Source: Caulobacterales bacterium (GTDB taxonomy: Bacteria > Pseudomonadota > Alphaproteobacteria > Caulobacterales > Parvularculaceae). From it: a DNA stretch of 64,000 nucleotides. Each line of letters begins with the position of its first letter. The stretch's first letter is position 1. The notes beneath the pieces were generated by a model, which was not told the origin of the DNA, ran no database searches, and was given only the letters and a program-made list of their open reading frames with translations. Below, in pieces: positions 17,097 through 26,015 of the stretch. A program made the translations under genes and the position numbers. The stretch is taken from assembly GCA_020638525.1 (NCBI GenBank), contig JACKIL010000007.1:62001-126000 (forward strand), given 5' to 3'.

Positions 17097-18515
17097 TCAG
17101 ACCCCGGCTCCGCCCACCGTCATGCGATCGATCTTGATCGTCGGCTGACCGACTCCCACAGGAACGCCTTGCCCGCCTTTGCCGCAAACGCCGATGCCGG
17201 GATCGAGCGCGAAGTCATTGCCGATCATCGAGACCTTGGTGAGCACGGTCGGCCCGTCGCCGATGAGCGCTGCGTTCTTCAGCGGCGCGCCGATCTTTCC
17301 GTTCTTCACGCGATAAGCTTCGGTGCAGTTGAAGACGAATTTGCCGGACGTGATGTCGACCTGTCCGCCGGAGAAGTTCACGGCGTAGATCCCATCCTTC
17401 ACGCTACGGATGATTTCTTCCGGGTTGTGTTCGCCTGCGAGCATGAAGGTGTTCGTCATGCGCGGCATCGGATTGTGAGCGTAGCTTTCGCGCCGGCCAT
17501 TGCCGGTCGCGGCCATGCCCATCAGGCGCGCATTGAGCCGATCCTGCATGTAGCCTTTGAGGATGCCGTCCTCGATGAGGACCGTGCGCGAAGTCGGCGT
17601 GCCTTCGTCGTCGACGGTGAGGGAGCCGCGCCGGCCATTAAGCGTGCCGTCATCGACGACCGTTACGCCTTTCGCCGCGACGCGCTCGCCGAGCCTGCCG
17701 GCGAAAGCTGATGTTTCCTTGCGGTTGAAGTCGCCTTCGAGCCCGTGGCCGACCGCTTCGTGGAGGAGGACGCCCGTCCAGCCTGGCCCAAGCACGACTT
17801 CCATTTCACCGGCGGGGGCGGGCTCGGCTTCAAGATTGACGAGCGCCTGACGCAGCGCTTCGTCGACCTGGCCCTGCCATGCCTCCGGCGTAATGAAGCG
17901 GGCGTAGCCTTCGCGCCCGCCGGCGCCGTGAGAGCCTGATTCCTGGCGGTCGCCGTCGCCCGCCGTCACCGAGACGTTGAGGCGGACGAGGGGGCGAATG
18001 TCGCGCACGATTTCGCCGCCCGGCCGCAGGATCTCGATCGCCTGCCATTCGCCCGAGAGCGAGGCGGAGACTTGCCGCACGCGCTTATCCTTGCCGCGGG
18101 CGTAGGCGTTGATCTCCTCGAGGAGTTTGGCCTTGGCCGCGAACGGCATCGCTTCGAGCGGGTTGTCGTCCGGATAGAGCTTGAGATTGGTGCGCGCGGG
18201 CCCAAGGGCGAGCGAGCCGCCTTGTCCGGTCTTGACCGCCTGAACCGCGCCCGCGGCGCGCTTCAGCGCGTCCTCCGTCAGGTCGGTGGCGTGAGCATAA
18301 CCCGTCGATTCGCCGACGACGGCGCGAAGGCCAAAGCCTTGCTCGACATTGTAGCTCGCGGTCTTCAGCCGATTATCGTCGAAAACGAAGGCCTCAGACT
18401 GGGAATATTCAAGATAGAGCTCGCCATCGTCGGCGCCGGTGAGCGCATCGTCGAGGATGCGCTGGGCGCGTTGCTGGTCGAGGTCCGTGCGGGAGAAGAA
18501 GAAAGAATCTGCCAT
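17097..18515 (-). CDS. tldD: Metalloprotease TldD
   Basis: With TldE/PmbA, TldD cleaves unfolded or ribosomally made peptides, for example microcin and PQQ-type precursors. The 472-residue protein has the zinc motif HEAVGHGLEGDF at about 252-263, an LEDGILKGYM segment, and the C-terminal GVCGKGGQGVPVGVGQP that supplies a third metal ligand. Length is typical. No tldE is seen in this window. It is divergent from the oxidase cluster. Confidence 0.96.
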   Translation of the reverse strand: MADSFFFSRTDLDQQRAQRILDDALTGADDGELYLEYSQSEAFVFDDNRLKTASYNVEQGFGLRAVVGESTGYAHATDLTEDALKRAAGAVQAVKTGQGGSLALGPARTNLKLYPDDNPLEAMPFAAKAKLLEEINAYARGKDKRVRQVSASLSGEWQAIEILRPGGEIVRDIRPLVRLNVSVTAGDGDRQESGSHGAGGREGYARFITPEAWQGQVDEALRQALVNLEAEPAPAGEMEVVLGPGWTGVLLHEAVGHGLEGDFNRKETSAFAGRLGERVAAKGVTVVDDGTLNGRRGSLTVDDEGTPTSRTVLIEDGILKGYMQDRLNARLMGMAATGNGRRESYAHNPMPRMTNTFMLAGEHNPEEIIRSVKDGIYAVNFSGGQVDITSGKFVFNCTEAYRVKNGKIGAPLKNAALIGDGPTVLTKVSMIGNDFALDPGIGVCGKGGQGVPVGVGQPTIKIDRMTVGGAGV

Positions 18516-18772
18516 GTTTCAAGAGGTAAGCGGCGCTGCGGCGTCACGCAATGGCGCTGGAGAGGCGGTCTGCGACCTTTTTTCCGGCCCCCGCGCCGTG
18601 ACGCCGCAGGCGGAGAGCGGTAAAACCCCCGGCGAATCCCGTTGACCTTTTTGGCTTGTCGCGCCACGAGGGGGCGGATTTGCAACGACCAAAGTCAGAG
18701 GGCGCGGGTCGGCTGAATGGCGGGTCGACCGGACGGGTGCATTTCACAGCGCGACCAATTCCAGAGGGCTAC

Positions 18773-19921
18773 ATGAAGAGAATTCTCGCAGGCGTGACGG
18801 CGGCAGGGGCGGCTCTCGGCTTCGGGGCCGCAATGGCGCAGCACCCGGTCGATGGCGGCATCGAAATGATCGAGGCGATCAGCCCGGTCGCCGCGGAAGT
18901 GCACTTCTTCCATAATATCGTGCTGCTGCCGGTCATTATCGGCATCAGCCTTCTGGTTCTCGCCCTCCTGGTCTGGGTGATGGTGCGTTACAGCGCCAAG
19001 GCGAACCCGGTTCCGCGCAAGTTCAGCCACAACACGCTGGTCGAGATTATCTGGACGGGCGTTCCGATCCTCATCCTCGTCTATATCGCGCTCTTCTCCT
19101 TCGACCTTCTCTTTAAGGAAGACACAATTCCGGACGGCAAGCAGGTCGTCGCGCAGGCTGATGGTTCGACGAGCGCCTTCGTTTTCGCCAACGACTTCCC
19201 GGACAGCCGCAAGGTTTCGCGTCCGGAGCAGGTGCAAGTATTTCTCGCCTCGGGCGCCGGCGAAAAGCGCCTTTCCTATCGCAGCGATTATAAGCTGAGC
19301 GGCCTCGGCAAGCCGGAAGTCACGGTTACGCTGAATACGGCGCCGGCGAGCGGCGAGCGCGTCATCATCCGCGGCGGGCGCAGCCTTGTCGGCGTTGCGC
19401 CGTTCTTCGGGGCTGGGGAAGACAATCGCGAAATCGCACTGGCGCCGACGATGACGCTGAAGGTCATCGGCTTCCAGTGGGGATGGACCTACACCTATCC
19501 CGATTTCGGCGACTTCGAATTTACGGCGAGCCCGCTCGAGAAAGAGCAGACGACGCCGGAGCAATATCTCTTTGAGACCGACAACCATGTCGTCGTGCCG
19601 GTCGGCGAGACCATCCGCGTGACGACGACGGCGCGCGACGTCATCCACTCATGGGCGATGCCGAACTTCGCCATCAAGATCGACGCCGTGCCGGGCCGCA
19701 TCAACGAGACCTGGTTCAAGGCGGAGCGCGAAGGCACTTATTATGGCCAGTGCTCGGAAATCTGCGGCATCAAGCACGCCTACATGCCGATCACGATCGA
19801 CGTCGTCTCCCGTCCGGCCTTTGAGGCCTGGGTCGACAGCCAGCGCGCTATGGCTGGCCTTGAGCCGATGTTCGGTCAATCCAACGTCAAATTCGCGCAA
19901 GCGTCTGTAGAAACGGAATAG
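18773..19921 (+). CDS. ctaC: Cytochrome c oxidase subunit II with an unusual insertion
   Basis: Subunit II takes electrons from cytochrome c through its CuA centre. A signal peptide (ending AMA-QH), two membrane helices (about 45-70 and 90-112) and a periplasmic cupredoxin domain are visible. CuA ligands lie in VIHSWAMPNF and GQCSEICGIKHAYM. At 382 residues it is about 100 longer than usual: residues ~122-225, between the second helix and the KVIGFQWGWTYTYPDF strand, hold extra sequence. The start at 18773 follows AGAGGGCT. It opens the oxidase cluster. Confidence 0.95.
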   Translation: MKRILAGVTAAGAALGFGAAMAQHPVDGGIEMIEAISPVAAEVHFFHNIVLLPVIIGISLLVLALLVWVMVRYSAKANPVPRKFSHNTLVEIIWTGVPILILVYIALFSFDLLFKEDTIPDGKQVVAQADGSTSAFVFANDFPDSRKVSRPEQVQVFLASGAGEKRLSYRSDYKLSGLGKPEVTVTLNTAPASGERVIIRGGRSLVGVAPFFGAGEDNREIALAPTMTLKVIGFQWGWTYTYPDFGDFEFTASPLEKEQTTPEQYLFETDNHVVVPVGETIRVTTTARDVIHSWAMPNFAIKIDAVPGRINETWFKAEREGTYYGQCSEICGIKHAYMPITIDVVSRPAFEAWVDSQRAMAGLEPMFGQSNVKFAQASVETE

Positions 19922-19935
19922 AAGGGCAATCACAA

Positions 19936-21636
19936 ATGGCGAAGGGTCACGCTGAACATGCCGATCACGCTCACGGTCATGGCCATGAGCACGACCATAC
20001 CCCGCCCTTCTTCGTGCGCTGGTTCTGGTCGACCAACCACAAAGATATCGGCACGCTCTATCTGATCTTTGCGATTTTCGCGGGTCTGTTCGGCGGCGCG
20101 CTTTCGGGCCTCATGCGGGCCGAACTCGCCGAGCCGGGCGTCACGGTGCTGACGATGTTCGTCGACAAGAGCCTCGCCGGTCAGGCGCAGCTCGACGCGG
20201 CGCGCAACTTCTTCAACGTGCTGATCACCTATCACGGCCTGATCATGATCTTCTTCCTGGTCATGCCCGCGCTGATCGGCGGTTTCGGCAACTGGTTCGT
20301 CCCGATCATGATCGGCGCGCCGGACATGGCCTTCCCGCGGATGAACAACATCTCGTTCTGGCTCTATGTCGCGGCTGGCGGCCTTGCGACGCTCTCGCTC
20401 TTCGCTGCGGGCGCGCCGGGCCAGCATGGCTTCGCCGGCGGGTGGGTGCTTTATCCCCCGCTTTCATCGCTGACGGGCCATCCCGGGCCGGCGATGGACC
20501 TGCTCATTCTGTCGCTTCACCTTGCGGGCGCTTCGTCGATCCTCGGCGCGATCAACTTCATCACGACGATCTTCAATATGCGCGCGCCGGGCATGACGCT
20601 TCACAAGATGCCGCTCTTCGTTTGGTCGGTTCTCGTGACGGCGTTCCTGCTGGTCCTGTCGCTGCCGGTTCTCGCGGGCGGCATCACCATGCTGCTGACG
20701 GACCGCAACTTCGGAACGTCGTTCTTCAATCCTGAAGGCGGCGGCGACCCGATCCTGTTCCAGCATCTCTTCTGGTTCTTCGGTCACCCGGAAGTTTACA
20801 TTCTCATCCTGCCGGCCTTCGGCGTCATCTCGCACATCGTCGCCACCTTCTCGAAGAAGCCGATCTTCGGCTATCTCGGCATGGCTTACGCGATGGTCGC
20901 GATCGGTTTTGTCGGCTTCATCGTGTGGGCGCACCACATGTACACGGTCGGCCTCTCGCTCAACATGAAAGCCTATTTCGTCGCCGCGACGATGGTCATC
21001 GCCGTGCCGACGGGCATCAAGATCTTCTCGTGGATCGCGACGATGTGGGGCGGTTCGATCGAGTTCAAGACGCCGATGCTCTGGGCGATCGGCTTCATCT
21101 TCCTCTTCACCGTCGGCGGCGTCACGGGCGTCGTTCTCGCCAACGCCGGCATCGACCACTATCTCCACGACACCTATTACGTCGTCGCGCACTTCCACTA
21201 CACGATGTCACTCGGCGCGGTGTGGGGCATCTTCGCCGCATGGTACTACTGGTTCCCGAAAATGTTCGGGAAGATGTACCGGGAGTGGCTCGGGAACCTC
21301 CACTTCTTCCTGATGTTCATCGGCGTGAACCTCGTGTTCTTCCCGCAGCACTTCCTCGGCCTGCAAGGCATGCCGCGCCGCTACATCGACTATCCGGAAG
21401 CATTTGCGTACTGGAACTACATCTCCTCGATCGGTTACGTGATCATGCTCGTCGGCCTCGTTTCCTTTGCGGTCTGCATGTTCGACGCGTTCTTCATCTA
21501 CCGTCGCAAGGCGCCGGCCAATCCGTGGGGCGAGGGCGCGACGACGCTCGAATGGACGCTGCCGTCTCCGCCGCCGTTCCACCAGTTCAACGAACTGCCG
21601 CGCTTCGATAAAGGCGACGCGAAAGCGTTCCACTAA
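19936..21636 (+). CDS. ctaD: Cytochrome c oxidase subunit I (aa3 type)
   Basis: The 566-residue subunit contains heme a and the heme a3/CuB oxygen-reduction site. Motifs include WFFGHPEVYILILPAFG (CuB His with the cross-linked Tyr and the D-channel Glu), WAHHMYTVGL, VAHFHYTMSLGAVWG and GAPDMAFPRMNNISFW. About twelve membrane helices are present. The N-terminus is unusual in carrying about eight His within the first 25 residues. It follows ctaC by 14 bp and ends with a strong terminator. Confidence 0.98.
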   Translation: MAKGHAEHADHAHGHGHEHDHTPPFFVRWFWSTNHKDIGTLYLIFAIFAGLFGGALSGLMRAELAEPGVTVLTMFVDKSLAGQAQLDAARNFFNVLITYHGLIMIFFLVMPALIGGFGNWFVPIMIGAPDMAFPRMNNISFWLYVAAGGLATLSLFAAGAPGQHGFAGGWVLYPPLSSLTGHPGPAMDLLILSLHLAGASSILGAINFITTIFNMRAPGMTLHKMPLFVWSVLVTAFLLVLSLPVLAGGITMLLTDRNFGTSFFNPEGGGDPILFQHLFWFFGHPEVYILILPAFGVISHIVATFSKKPIFGYLGMAYAMVAIGFVGFIVWAHHMYTVGLSLNMKAYFVAATMVIAVPTGIKIFSWIATMWGGSIEFKTPMLWAIGFIFLFTVGGVTGVVLANAGIDHYLHDTYYVVAHFHYTMSLGAVWGIFAAWYYWFPKMFGKMYREWLGNLHFFLMFIGVNLVFFPQHFLGLQGMPRRYIDYPEAFAYWNYISSIGYVIMLVGLVSFAVCMFDAFFIYRRKAPANPWGEGATTLEWTLPSPPPFHQFNELPRFDKGDAKAFH

Positions 21637-21670
21637 TCGGCGCCGCCGGGAACTCTGGCGAAAAGATTGA

Positions 21671-21703
21671 AGCCCCGCAGAGAAATTCTGCGGGGCTTTT
21701 TCG
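21671..21703 (+). terminator. Terminator after ctaD
   Basis: A perfect AGCCCCGCAGA / TCTGCGGGGCT stem with a short loop is followed by TTTTTC, about 35 bp after the ctaD stop. It would limit read-through so that subunits I and II are made in excess of the assembly genes. Confidence 0.9.
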
Positions 21704-21825
21704 TGCACGGATCATACTGCGCCGCAGCATCGCCATGAGCGTCCCGCTGGAAGCAGCGGCTGAAATTGGTTAATAATGGTTAACAGGCCCCCGATCGGGG
21801 GTGATGGCTCAGCGTGGAGGGGTGA

Positions 21826-22197
21826 ATGCTGGAGACAATGATCAATCAGGCCGTGGATATCTTTAGGGGCACATTCCTGACGGGGGACTGGATCGCGCTC
21901 GTGATCGCCTTCGGCTCGGTGCTGGTGGCTTCCCTGTTGATGCGCCGCGGTGGCCAGATAGGGTCGATGACGCTGCTGGCGCTCGTTCTTTTCGCGCTTG
22001 GCGGCTATCTGCGCGGCTTTTTCCGTGGGGTGTCTCCGGAAGGCGTGAGCGAAGGCAGCCGGGCGGTCGCCCAGCTCGAGCAGAGCTGGAACTCGTTCAT
22101 GAGCCTTTCGGCGGGATCGCTCCTGGCTTATTTCATCGCCTTTATGGTGTTCATTCTCGTGCTCTTCAGCGTGCGCTCGGTGCTGAGCCGCGGCTAG
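21826..22197 (+). CDS. Small membrane protein inside the oxidase cluster
   Basis: The 123-residue protein has three predicted membrane helices (about 20-38, 43-62, 98-119) and a loop with GFFRGVSPEGVSEGSRAVAQLEQSW between the second and third. I recognise no family. It lies between ctaD's terminator and ctaB, in the same direction. The AGGGGTGA ahead of its ATG is a fair ribosome site. An oxidase link is suggested only by position. Confidence 0.7.
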   Translation: MLETMINQAVDIFRGTFLTGDWIALVIAFGSVLVASLLMRRGGQIGSMTLLALVLFALGGYLRGFFRGVSPEGVSEGSRAVAQLEQSWNSFMSLSAGSLLAYFIAFMVFILVLFSVRSVLSRG

Positions 22198-22301
22198 ACG
22201 GACCGGGAAGAGTTAATCGCACTCTGTGCGACGGGGGGCCGCGGCGCGCCGCGGCCTTCGCCTGTTTTCAAGCATTGATAGGTCGGGCATAAGCCCGGCT
22301 C

Positions 22302-23234
22302 ATGAACGGCGCAGTGACGAGGCCATTGAAAGAGCTTCCGCAGCAGGCGTCCCATGCCAGTCCGTGGGACTATTTCGCGCTTCTGAAGCCGCGCGTGATG
22401 TCGCTTGTCATCTTCACGGCGCTTGTCGGCATGGTCGCCGCGGTCTCGACCGGCGCTGGCATTCATCCGCTTCTCGCCGCCATTTCTCTGCTCGCGATCG
22501 CCGTTGGCGCAGGCGCTTCCGGCGCGCTCAACATGTGGTGGGATGCGGATATTGATGCGCTGATGGCGCGCACGATCGGCCGCCCGATTCCGCGCGGACT
22601 TGTGCCGGCGCCGGAAGCGGCGGGGTTCGGCGGCATTCTTTCTGCGCTTTCGGTCGCGCTTCTCGCGCTCGCTTCGAACTACGTCGCAGCAGGCCTCCTT
22701 GCATTCACGATCTTCTTCTATCTCGTCATCTACTCGATGTGGCTGAAGCGACTGACGCCGCAGAACATCGTCATCGGCGGCGCCGCTGGCGCATTGCCGC
22801 CGGTTGTCGGGTGGGCCGCGATTTCAGGCTCGGCGCCGATCGAGGCGTGGATTCTCTTCGGCATTATCTTCCTGTGGACGCCGCCGCATTTCTGGGCGCT
22901 CGCGCTTTATCGCGAAGGCGACTATGCGCGCGCCGGCGTTCCGATGATGCCGGTCGTCAAAGGCGAGCGTTCGACGAAACGCCAGATCTTCATTTACGCC
23001 GTCATCCTGGCCTTTGCGGGGGCCGCGCCCTATTTCGTCGGCATGGCGGGGCCGTTCTATCTCGCCGTCGCAAGCGCGCTTGGCGCATGGTTCGTCTGGC
23101 TTTCCTTCGGCGTGCTGCGATCGGAACCGGGCGAGAAGGAACTGCCGAAGCGGCTCTTCGGATTTTCAATTCTTTATCTCTTCGCGATTTTCGCCGCGAT
23201 CCTGATCGAAGACCTTTGGGTGATCTATGGATGA
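22302..23234 (+). CDS. ctaB: Protoheme IX farnesyltransferase (heme O synthase)
   Basis: CtaB transfers a farnesyl group to heme B, making heme O, the precursor of the heme A used by CtaD. The 310-residue UbiA-family protein has the prenyl-diphosphate motif NMWWDADIDALMARTIGRP, a second motif LWTPPHFWALALYREGDY, and about eight or nine helices. Its last eight bases overlap the small gene that follows, indicating coupled translation. Confidence 0.96.
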   Translation: MNGAVTRPLKELPQQASHASPWDYFALLKPRVMSLVIFTALVGMVAAVSTGAGIHPLLAAISLLAIAVGAGASGALNMWWDADIDALMARTIGRPIPRGLVPAPEAAGFGGILSALSVALLALASNYVAAGLLAFTIFFYLVIYSMWLKRLTPQNIVIGGAAGALPPVVGWAAISGSAPIEAWILFGIIFLWTPPHFWALALYREGDYARAGVPMMPVVKGERSTKRQIFIYAVILAFAGAAPYFVGMAGPFYLAVASALGAWFVWLSFGVLRSEPGEKELPKRLFGFSILYLFAIFAAILIEDLWVIYG

Positions 23235-23370
23235 GCTAAGCCCTGAAGAGCGCAAGAAACGCGGTCAGCGCAATGTCGCGATCGCGCTTCTCATCGGCGC
23301 TTTCGTTGCAATTATCTATCTCGTCACCATGTTGAAAATCGGCGCCAATATCGCCAGCGGCAATCCGTAG
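23227..23370 (+). CDS. Small single-helix protein between ctaB and ctaG (CoxF-like)
   Basis: A 47-residue frame starts at the ATG overlapping the ctaB stop and ends 4 bp before ctaG. It reads MDELSPEERKKRGQRNVAIA, then one membrane helix (LLIGAFVAIIYLVTML) and a short polar tail. Tiny proteins of this kind (CoxF in rhizobia) sit at this place in many alphaproteobacterial oxidase operons. A role in oxidase assembly is inferred from position. Confidence 0.8.
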   Translation: MDELSPEERKKRGQRNVAIALLIGAFVAIIYLVTMLKIGANIASGNP

Positions 23371-23374
23371 GATC

Positions 23375-23905
23375 ATGTCCGAACGCGCGAGCAAGAATAC
23401 GAAAACAGCAGCGATCATGGCGGGCGTCGCCGTGGGCATGGTCGGCATGTCATTCGCAGCCGTGCCGCTCTATCGCGCCTTTTGTCAGGTGACAGGGTTC
23501 GGAGGAACGACGCAGCGCGCTGAGAATGCGACAGGCGAAGTGCTCGAGCGGCAAGTGACGGTTCGCTTCGACGCGAACACTGCGCAGGATATTCCCTGGC
23601 GCTTCAAGCCAGAGCAGCCGACCCAGAAGCTCCACATCGGCGAGACCGGCCTTGCGTTCTTCTCGGCCGAGAACCTGTCGAGCAAGCCGGTCTCGGGCCG
23701 GGCCGCTTTCAACGTCACCCCCGCCAAGGCCGGGGTCTATTTCAAGAAGATCGAGTGCTTCTGCTTCACCGAGCAGACGCTCGCGCCGGGTGAGAAGGTC
23801 GACATGCCGGTCACCTATTTTATCGACCCGAAGATCGCCAAGGACATCAATCTCGATGATGTCGAGACGATCACGCTCGCCTACACGTTTTTCCCCTCCG
23901 ACTAG
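23375..23905 (+). CDS. ctaG: Cytochrome c oxidase assembly protein CtaG/Cox11
   Basis: CtaG delivers copper to the CuB site of subunit I. The 176-residue protein has one N-terminal membrane helix (about 12-32) and a periplasmic domain with VPLYRAFCQVTGFGGTTQ, the copper-binding pair in ECFCFTEQTL, and the MPVTYFIDPKI segment, all Cox11 hallmarks. It starts 4 bp after the small CoxF-like gene. Confidence 0.96.
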   Translation: MSERASKNTKTAAIMAGVAVGMVGMSFAAVPLYRAFCQVTGFGGTTQRAENATGEVLERQVTVRFDANTAQDIPWRFKPEQPTQKLHIGETGLAFFSAENLSSKPVSGRAAFNVTPAKAGVYFKKIECFCFTEQTLAPGEKVDMPVTYFIDPKIAKDINLDDVETITLAYTFFPSD

Positions 23906-24054
23906 GCTTCTCGCAGCGCGGAAGTGCGGCCTAATAGCGCGCCGGACGGGCGCCCGCCCGCTTTGAATTTAGGCGCGCTCCGGTATAGACAAACCCATTC
24001 TGCAGAAGCCCGGGGCCGCCGATGCGCTGGCCCGCCTAAACCGAGGGAAGCGCC

Positions 24055-25005
24055 ATGGCTGGAGCCGAGGTTAAGCACGACTACCATCTCGTCAATCCGA
24101 GCCCGTGGCCGCTGGTCGGCTCCATGGCGGCGATGGTCATGGCGATCGGCGCGGTGACGTGGATGCGCTCCGGCGAGGGCGAACCCGGCTTGGTCATCGG
24201 ATCGCTGACCCTCAAAGGCAACTGGCTTTTCCTCGCGGGCTTCGGTGGCGTTCTGCTGACCATGGCCGGCTGGTGGCGCGACGTTATCAAAGAATCGCTC
24301 CGTGGCGAGAACACTTCGCTCGTTGTTCGCATCGGCCTTCGTTACGGCATGGTGCTGTTCATCGCTTCGGAAGTGATGTTCTTCGTCGCCTGGTTCTGGG
24401 CGTTCTTCGGTGCGGCGCTTTTCCCTGGCGCGGGCGATCCGATCATTCTTTCCGACGGCACGCAGATGCTCAACCCGGCGGGCGATCCCGCCTTCCTCGG
24501 CACTGATGCGCGACTGCACGTGCTTGGCGGCGTGTGGCCGCCGCGCGGCGTCGAGCCGTTGTCGCCCTGGGGTCTGCCGCTCCTCAACACGCTCATTCTT
24601 CTGCTTTCGGGTACGACCGTCACGTGGGCGCACCACGCGGTTCAAACCGGAAATCAGAAAGGCCTCGTCAACGGCCTCGTCGTCACCATCGTTCTTGGCG
24701 CGATCTTCACGAGCCTTCAGGCGATCGAATACACCGAGGCGCTTCGCGAGGGCATGTTCAAGTTCTCCGGCGGCGGCATCTATGGCGCGTCGTTCTTCAT
24801 GGCGACGGGCTTCCACGGCATGCACGTCATCATCGGGACGATCTTCCTGACGGTCTGCCTTTTCCGGGCGCTCGCCGGCCAGTTTACTGCGGAGCGTCAT
24901 TTCGGCTTCGAGGCGGCGGCCTGGTACTGGCACTTCGTCGATGTCGTCTGGCTGTTCCTCTTCGCCTTCATTTATGTGCTCGGCAATCAGGGGCTGCTGT
25001 CCTAG
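24055..25005 (+). CDS. ctaE: Cytochrome c oxidase subunit III
   Basis: The 316-residue, seven-helix protein has family motifs HDYHLVNPSPWPL, RYGMVLFIASEVMFFVAWFW, the GATFFxATGFHG-like region (GASFFMATGFHGMHVIIG), and the C-terminal WYWHFVDVVWLFLF. Subunit III stabilises the oxidase core and its proton uptake. It is 149 bp after ctaG; the start follows GAGGGAAG. Confidence 0.97.
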   Translation: MAGAEVKHDYHLVNPSPWPLVGSMAAMVMAIGAVTWMRSGEGEPGLVIGSLTLKGNWLFLAGFGGVLLTMAGWWRDVIKESLRGENTSLVVRIGLRYGMVLFIASEVMFFVAWFWAFFGAALFPGAGDPIILSDGTQMLNPAGDPAFLGTDARLHVLGGVWPPRGVEPLSPWGLPLLNTLILLLSGTTVTWAHHAVQTGNQKGLVNGLVVTIVLGAIFTSLQAIEYTEALREGMFKFSGGGIYGASFFMATGFHGMHVIIGTIFLTVCLFRALAGQFTAERHFGFEAAAWYWHFVDVVWLFLFAFIYVLGNQGLLS

Positions 25006-25061
25006 ACTGGCCCTCGGCGGGATGCGCTAGGGAGACGACCCGCTGAACTCAGGGGGTCATC

Positions 25062-25637
25062 ATGAAAACGATAACGATAATCCGGCGAGCTCTTGCGGTT
25101 GCGGCGCTCGCCGCGCTCAGCGGCTGCCTCATCAGCGAGAAGCCGCTCCTCGATACGCGCAATGGCCGTGCGGCTCCGCTTGAGCCGGGTCTCTATCGCG
25201 CCTGCGAGATCGAGCCTGGCAGCGATCCCGATTGCAAGACCATGAACGTCGCGCGCGATGGAAGCGCGCGTTACGCCTTCACCCTGAAAGAAGAAGGCGA
25301 GGACGAAGAAGTCACCTTCGCGCGGTTTCGCCGCATCGCATCAGGCTCCTGGCTCGCCCAGCTTAATGGCGAAGAGGACGAGGACTATTTCTACTTTCTC
25401 GCCGAGAAGGATGGAGACGACTTCGTGATGGCGATGGTCGTTTGCGGAGACATTCCTGCGGCCACGCGCAAGAAACTGGTGGCCAGCCGCGAAATGGAAG
25501 TGGATGACGATGCGACTGTGTGCACGGCGAAGTCGCTTCGCGCGGTCATGTCGGCGACGAAGGCTTATGGCGCCGCCAACCCGATCGAGAGCCGCTCGCG
25601 CATCGTCTATTCAAAGATTGAAGACAAGAAGGACTGA
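25062..25637 (+). CDS. Lipoprotein of unknown function in the oxidase cluster
   Basis: The 191-residue protein has a lipoprotein signal with lipobox LSGC (C22). The mature part is acidic (stretches such as KEEGEDEEV and NGEEDEDYFYFLAEKDGDD) and has Cys residues in RACEIEPGSDPDC and MVVCGD that may pair. No family is recognised. It lies between ctaE and the DUF983 gene, ten bases before the latter, so it is probably co-transcribed. Confidence 0.72.
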   Translation: MKTITIIRRALAVAALAALSGCLISEKPLLDTRNGRAAPLEPGLYRACEIEPGSDPDCKTMNVARDGSARYAFTLKEEGEDEEVTFARFRRIASGSWLAQLNGEEDEDYFYFLAEKDGDDFVMAMVVCGDIPAATRKKLVASREMEVDDDATVCTAKSLRAVMSATKAYGAANPIESRSRIVYSKIEDKKD

Positions 25638-25646
25638 CGCTTCTCA

Positions 25647-26015
25647 ATGGCCTATTACCCGCCGATTTCGCCTTACGCCGCCGGCCTAGCCTGCAAATGC
25701 CCGCGCTGCGGGCAGGGGGCTCTCTTCAAGACGTTTCTGGGCGTCGGCGATCATTGTGAGGTGTGCGGGCTCGACTATTCGAAGGCTGATCCCGGCGACG
25801 GCGCCATCGTGTTCGTGCTTTTCATCGTCGGCTTTGTCGCTGTCGCAATCGCGTTTGTGGCGCGCTTCATGTGGTACGCGTCGATCGGTGTCTCATTCCT
25901 CATCTCCGGCGTTACGGCCATCGCGTTGACGCTTGCTATGCTGCGGCCCTTGAAAGCGACGCTCATCGCGTTGCAGTTTCAGCATAAGGCTGAAGAAGGC
26001 CGCATCCAGGAATGA
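25647..26015 (+). CDS. DUF983 zinc-ribbon membrane protein
   Basis: The 122-residue protein starts with a zinc-ribbon-like segment (CKCPRCGQGALF… HCEVCGLDYSKADPGDG) followed by two membrane helices (about 50-72 and 78-97). This is the DUF983 pattern, almost always found beside ctaE and SURF1 genes in alphaproteobacteria. A role in oxidase biogenesis is widely assumed but not proven. Its stop overlaps the SURF1 start (ATGA). Confidence 0.92.
   Translation: MAYYPPISPYAAGLACKCPRCGQGALFKTFLGVGDHCEVCGLDYSKADPGDGAIVFVLFIVGFVAVAIAFVARFMWYASIGVSFLISGVTAIALTLAMLRPLKATLIALQFQHKAEEGRIQE

Noticed and set aside
23940..24054. Hairpin-like GC run between ctaG and ctaE as a terminator
   Set aside because: The arms are imperfect and no T run follows, so read-through is more likely.
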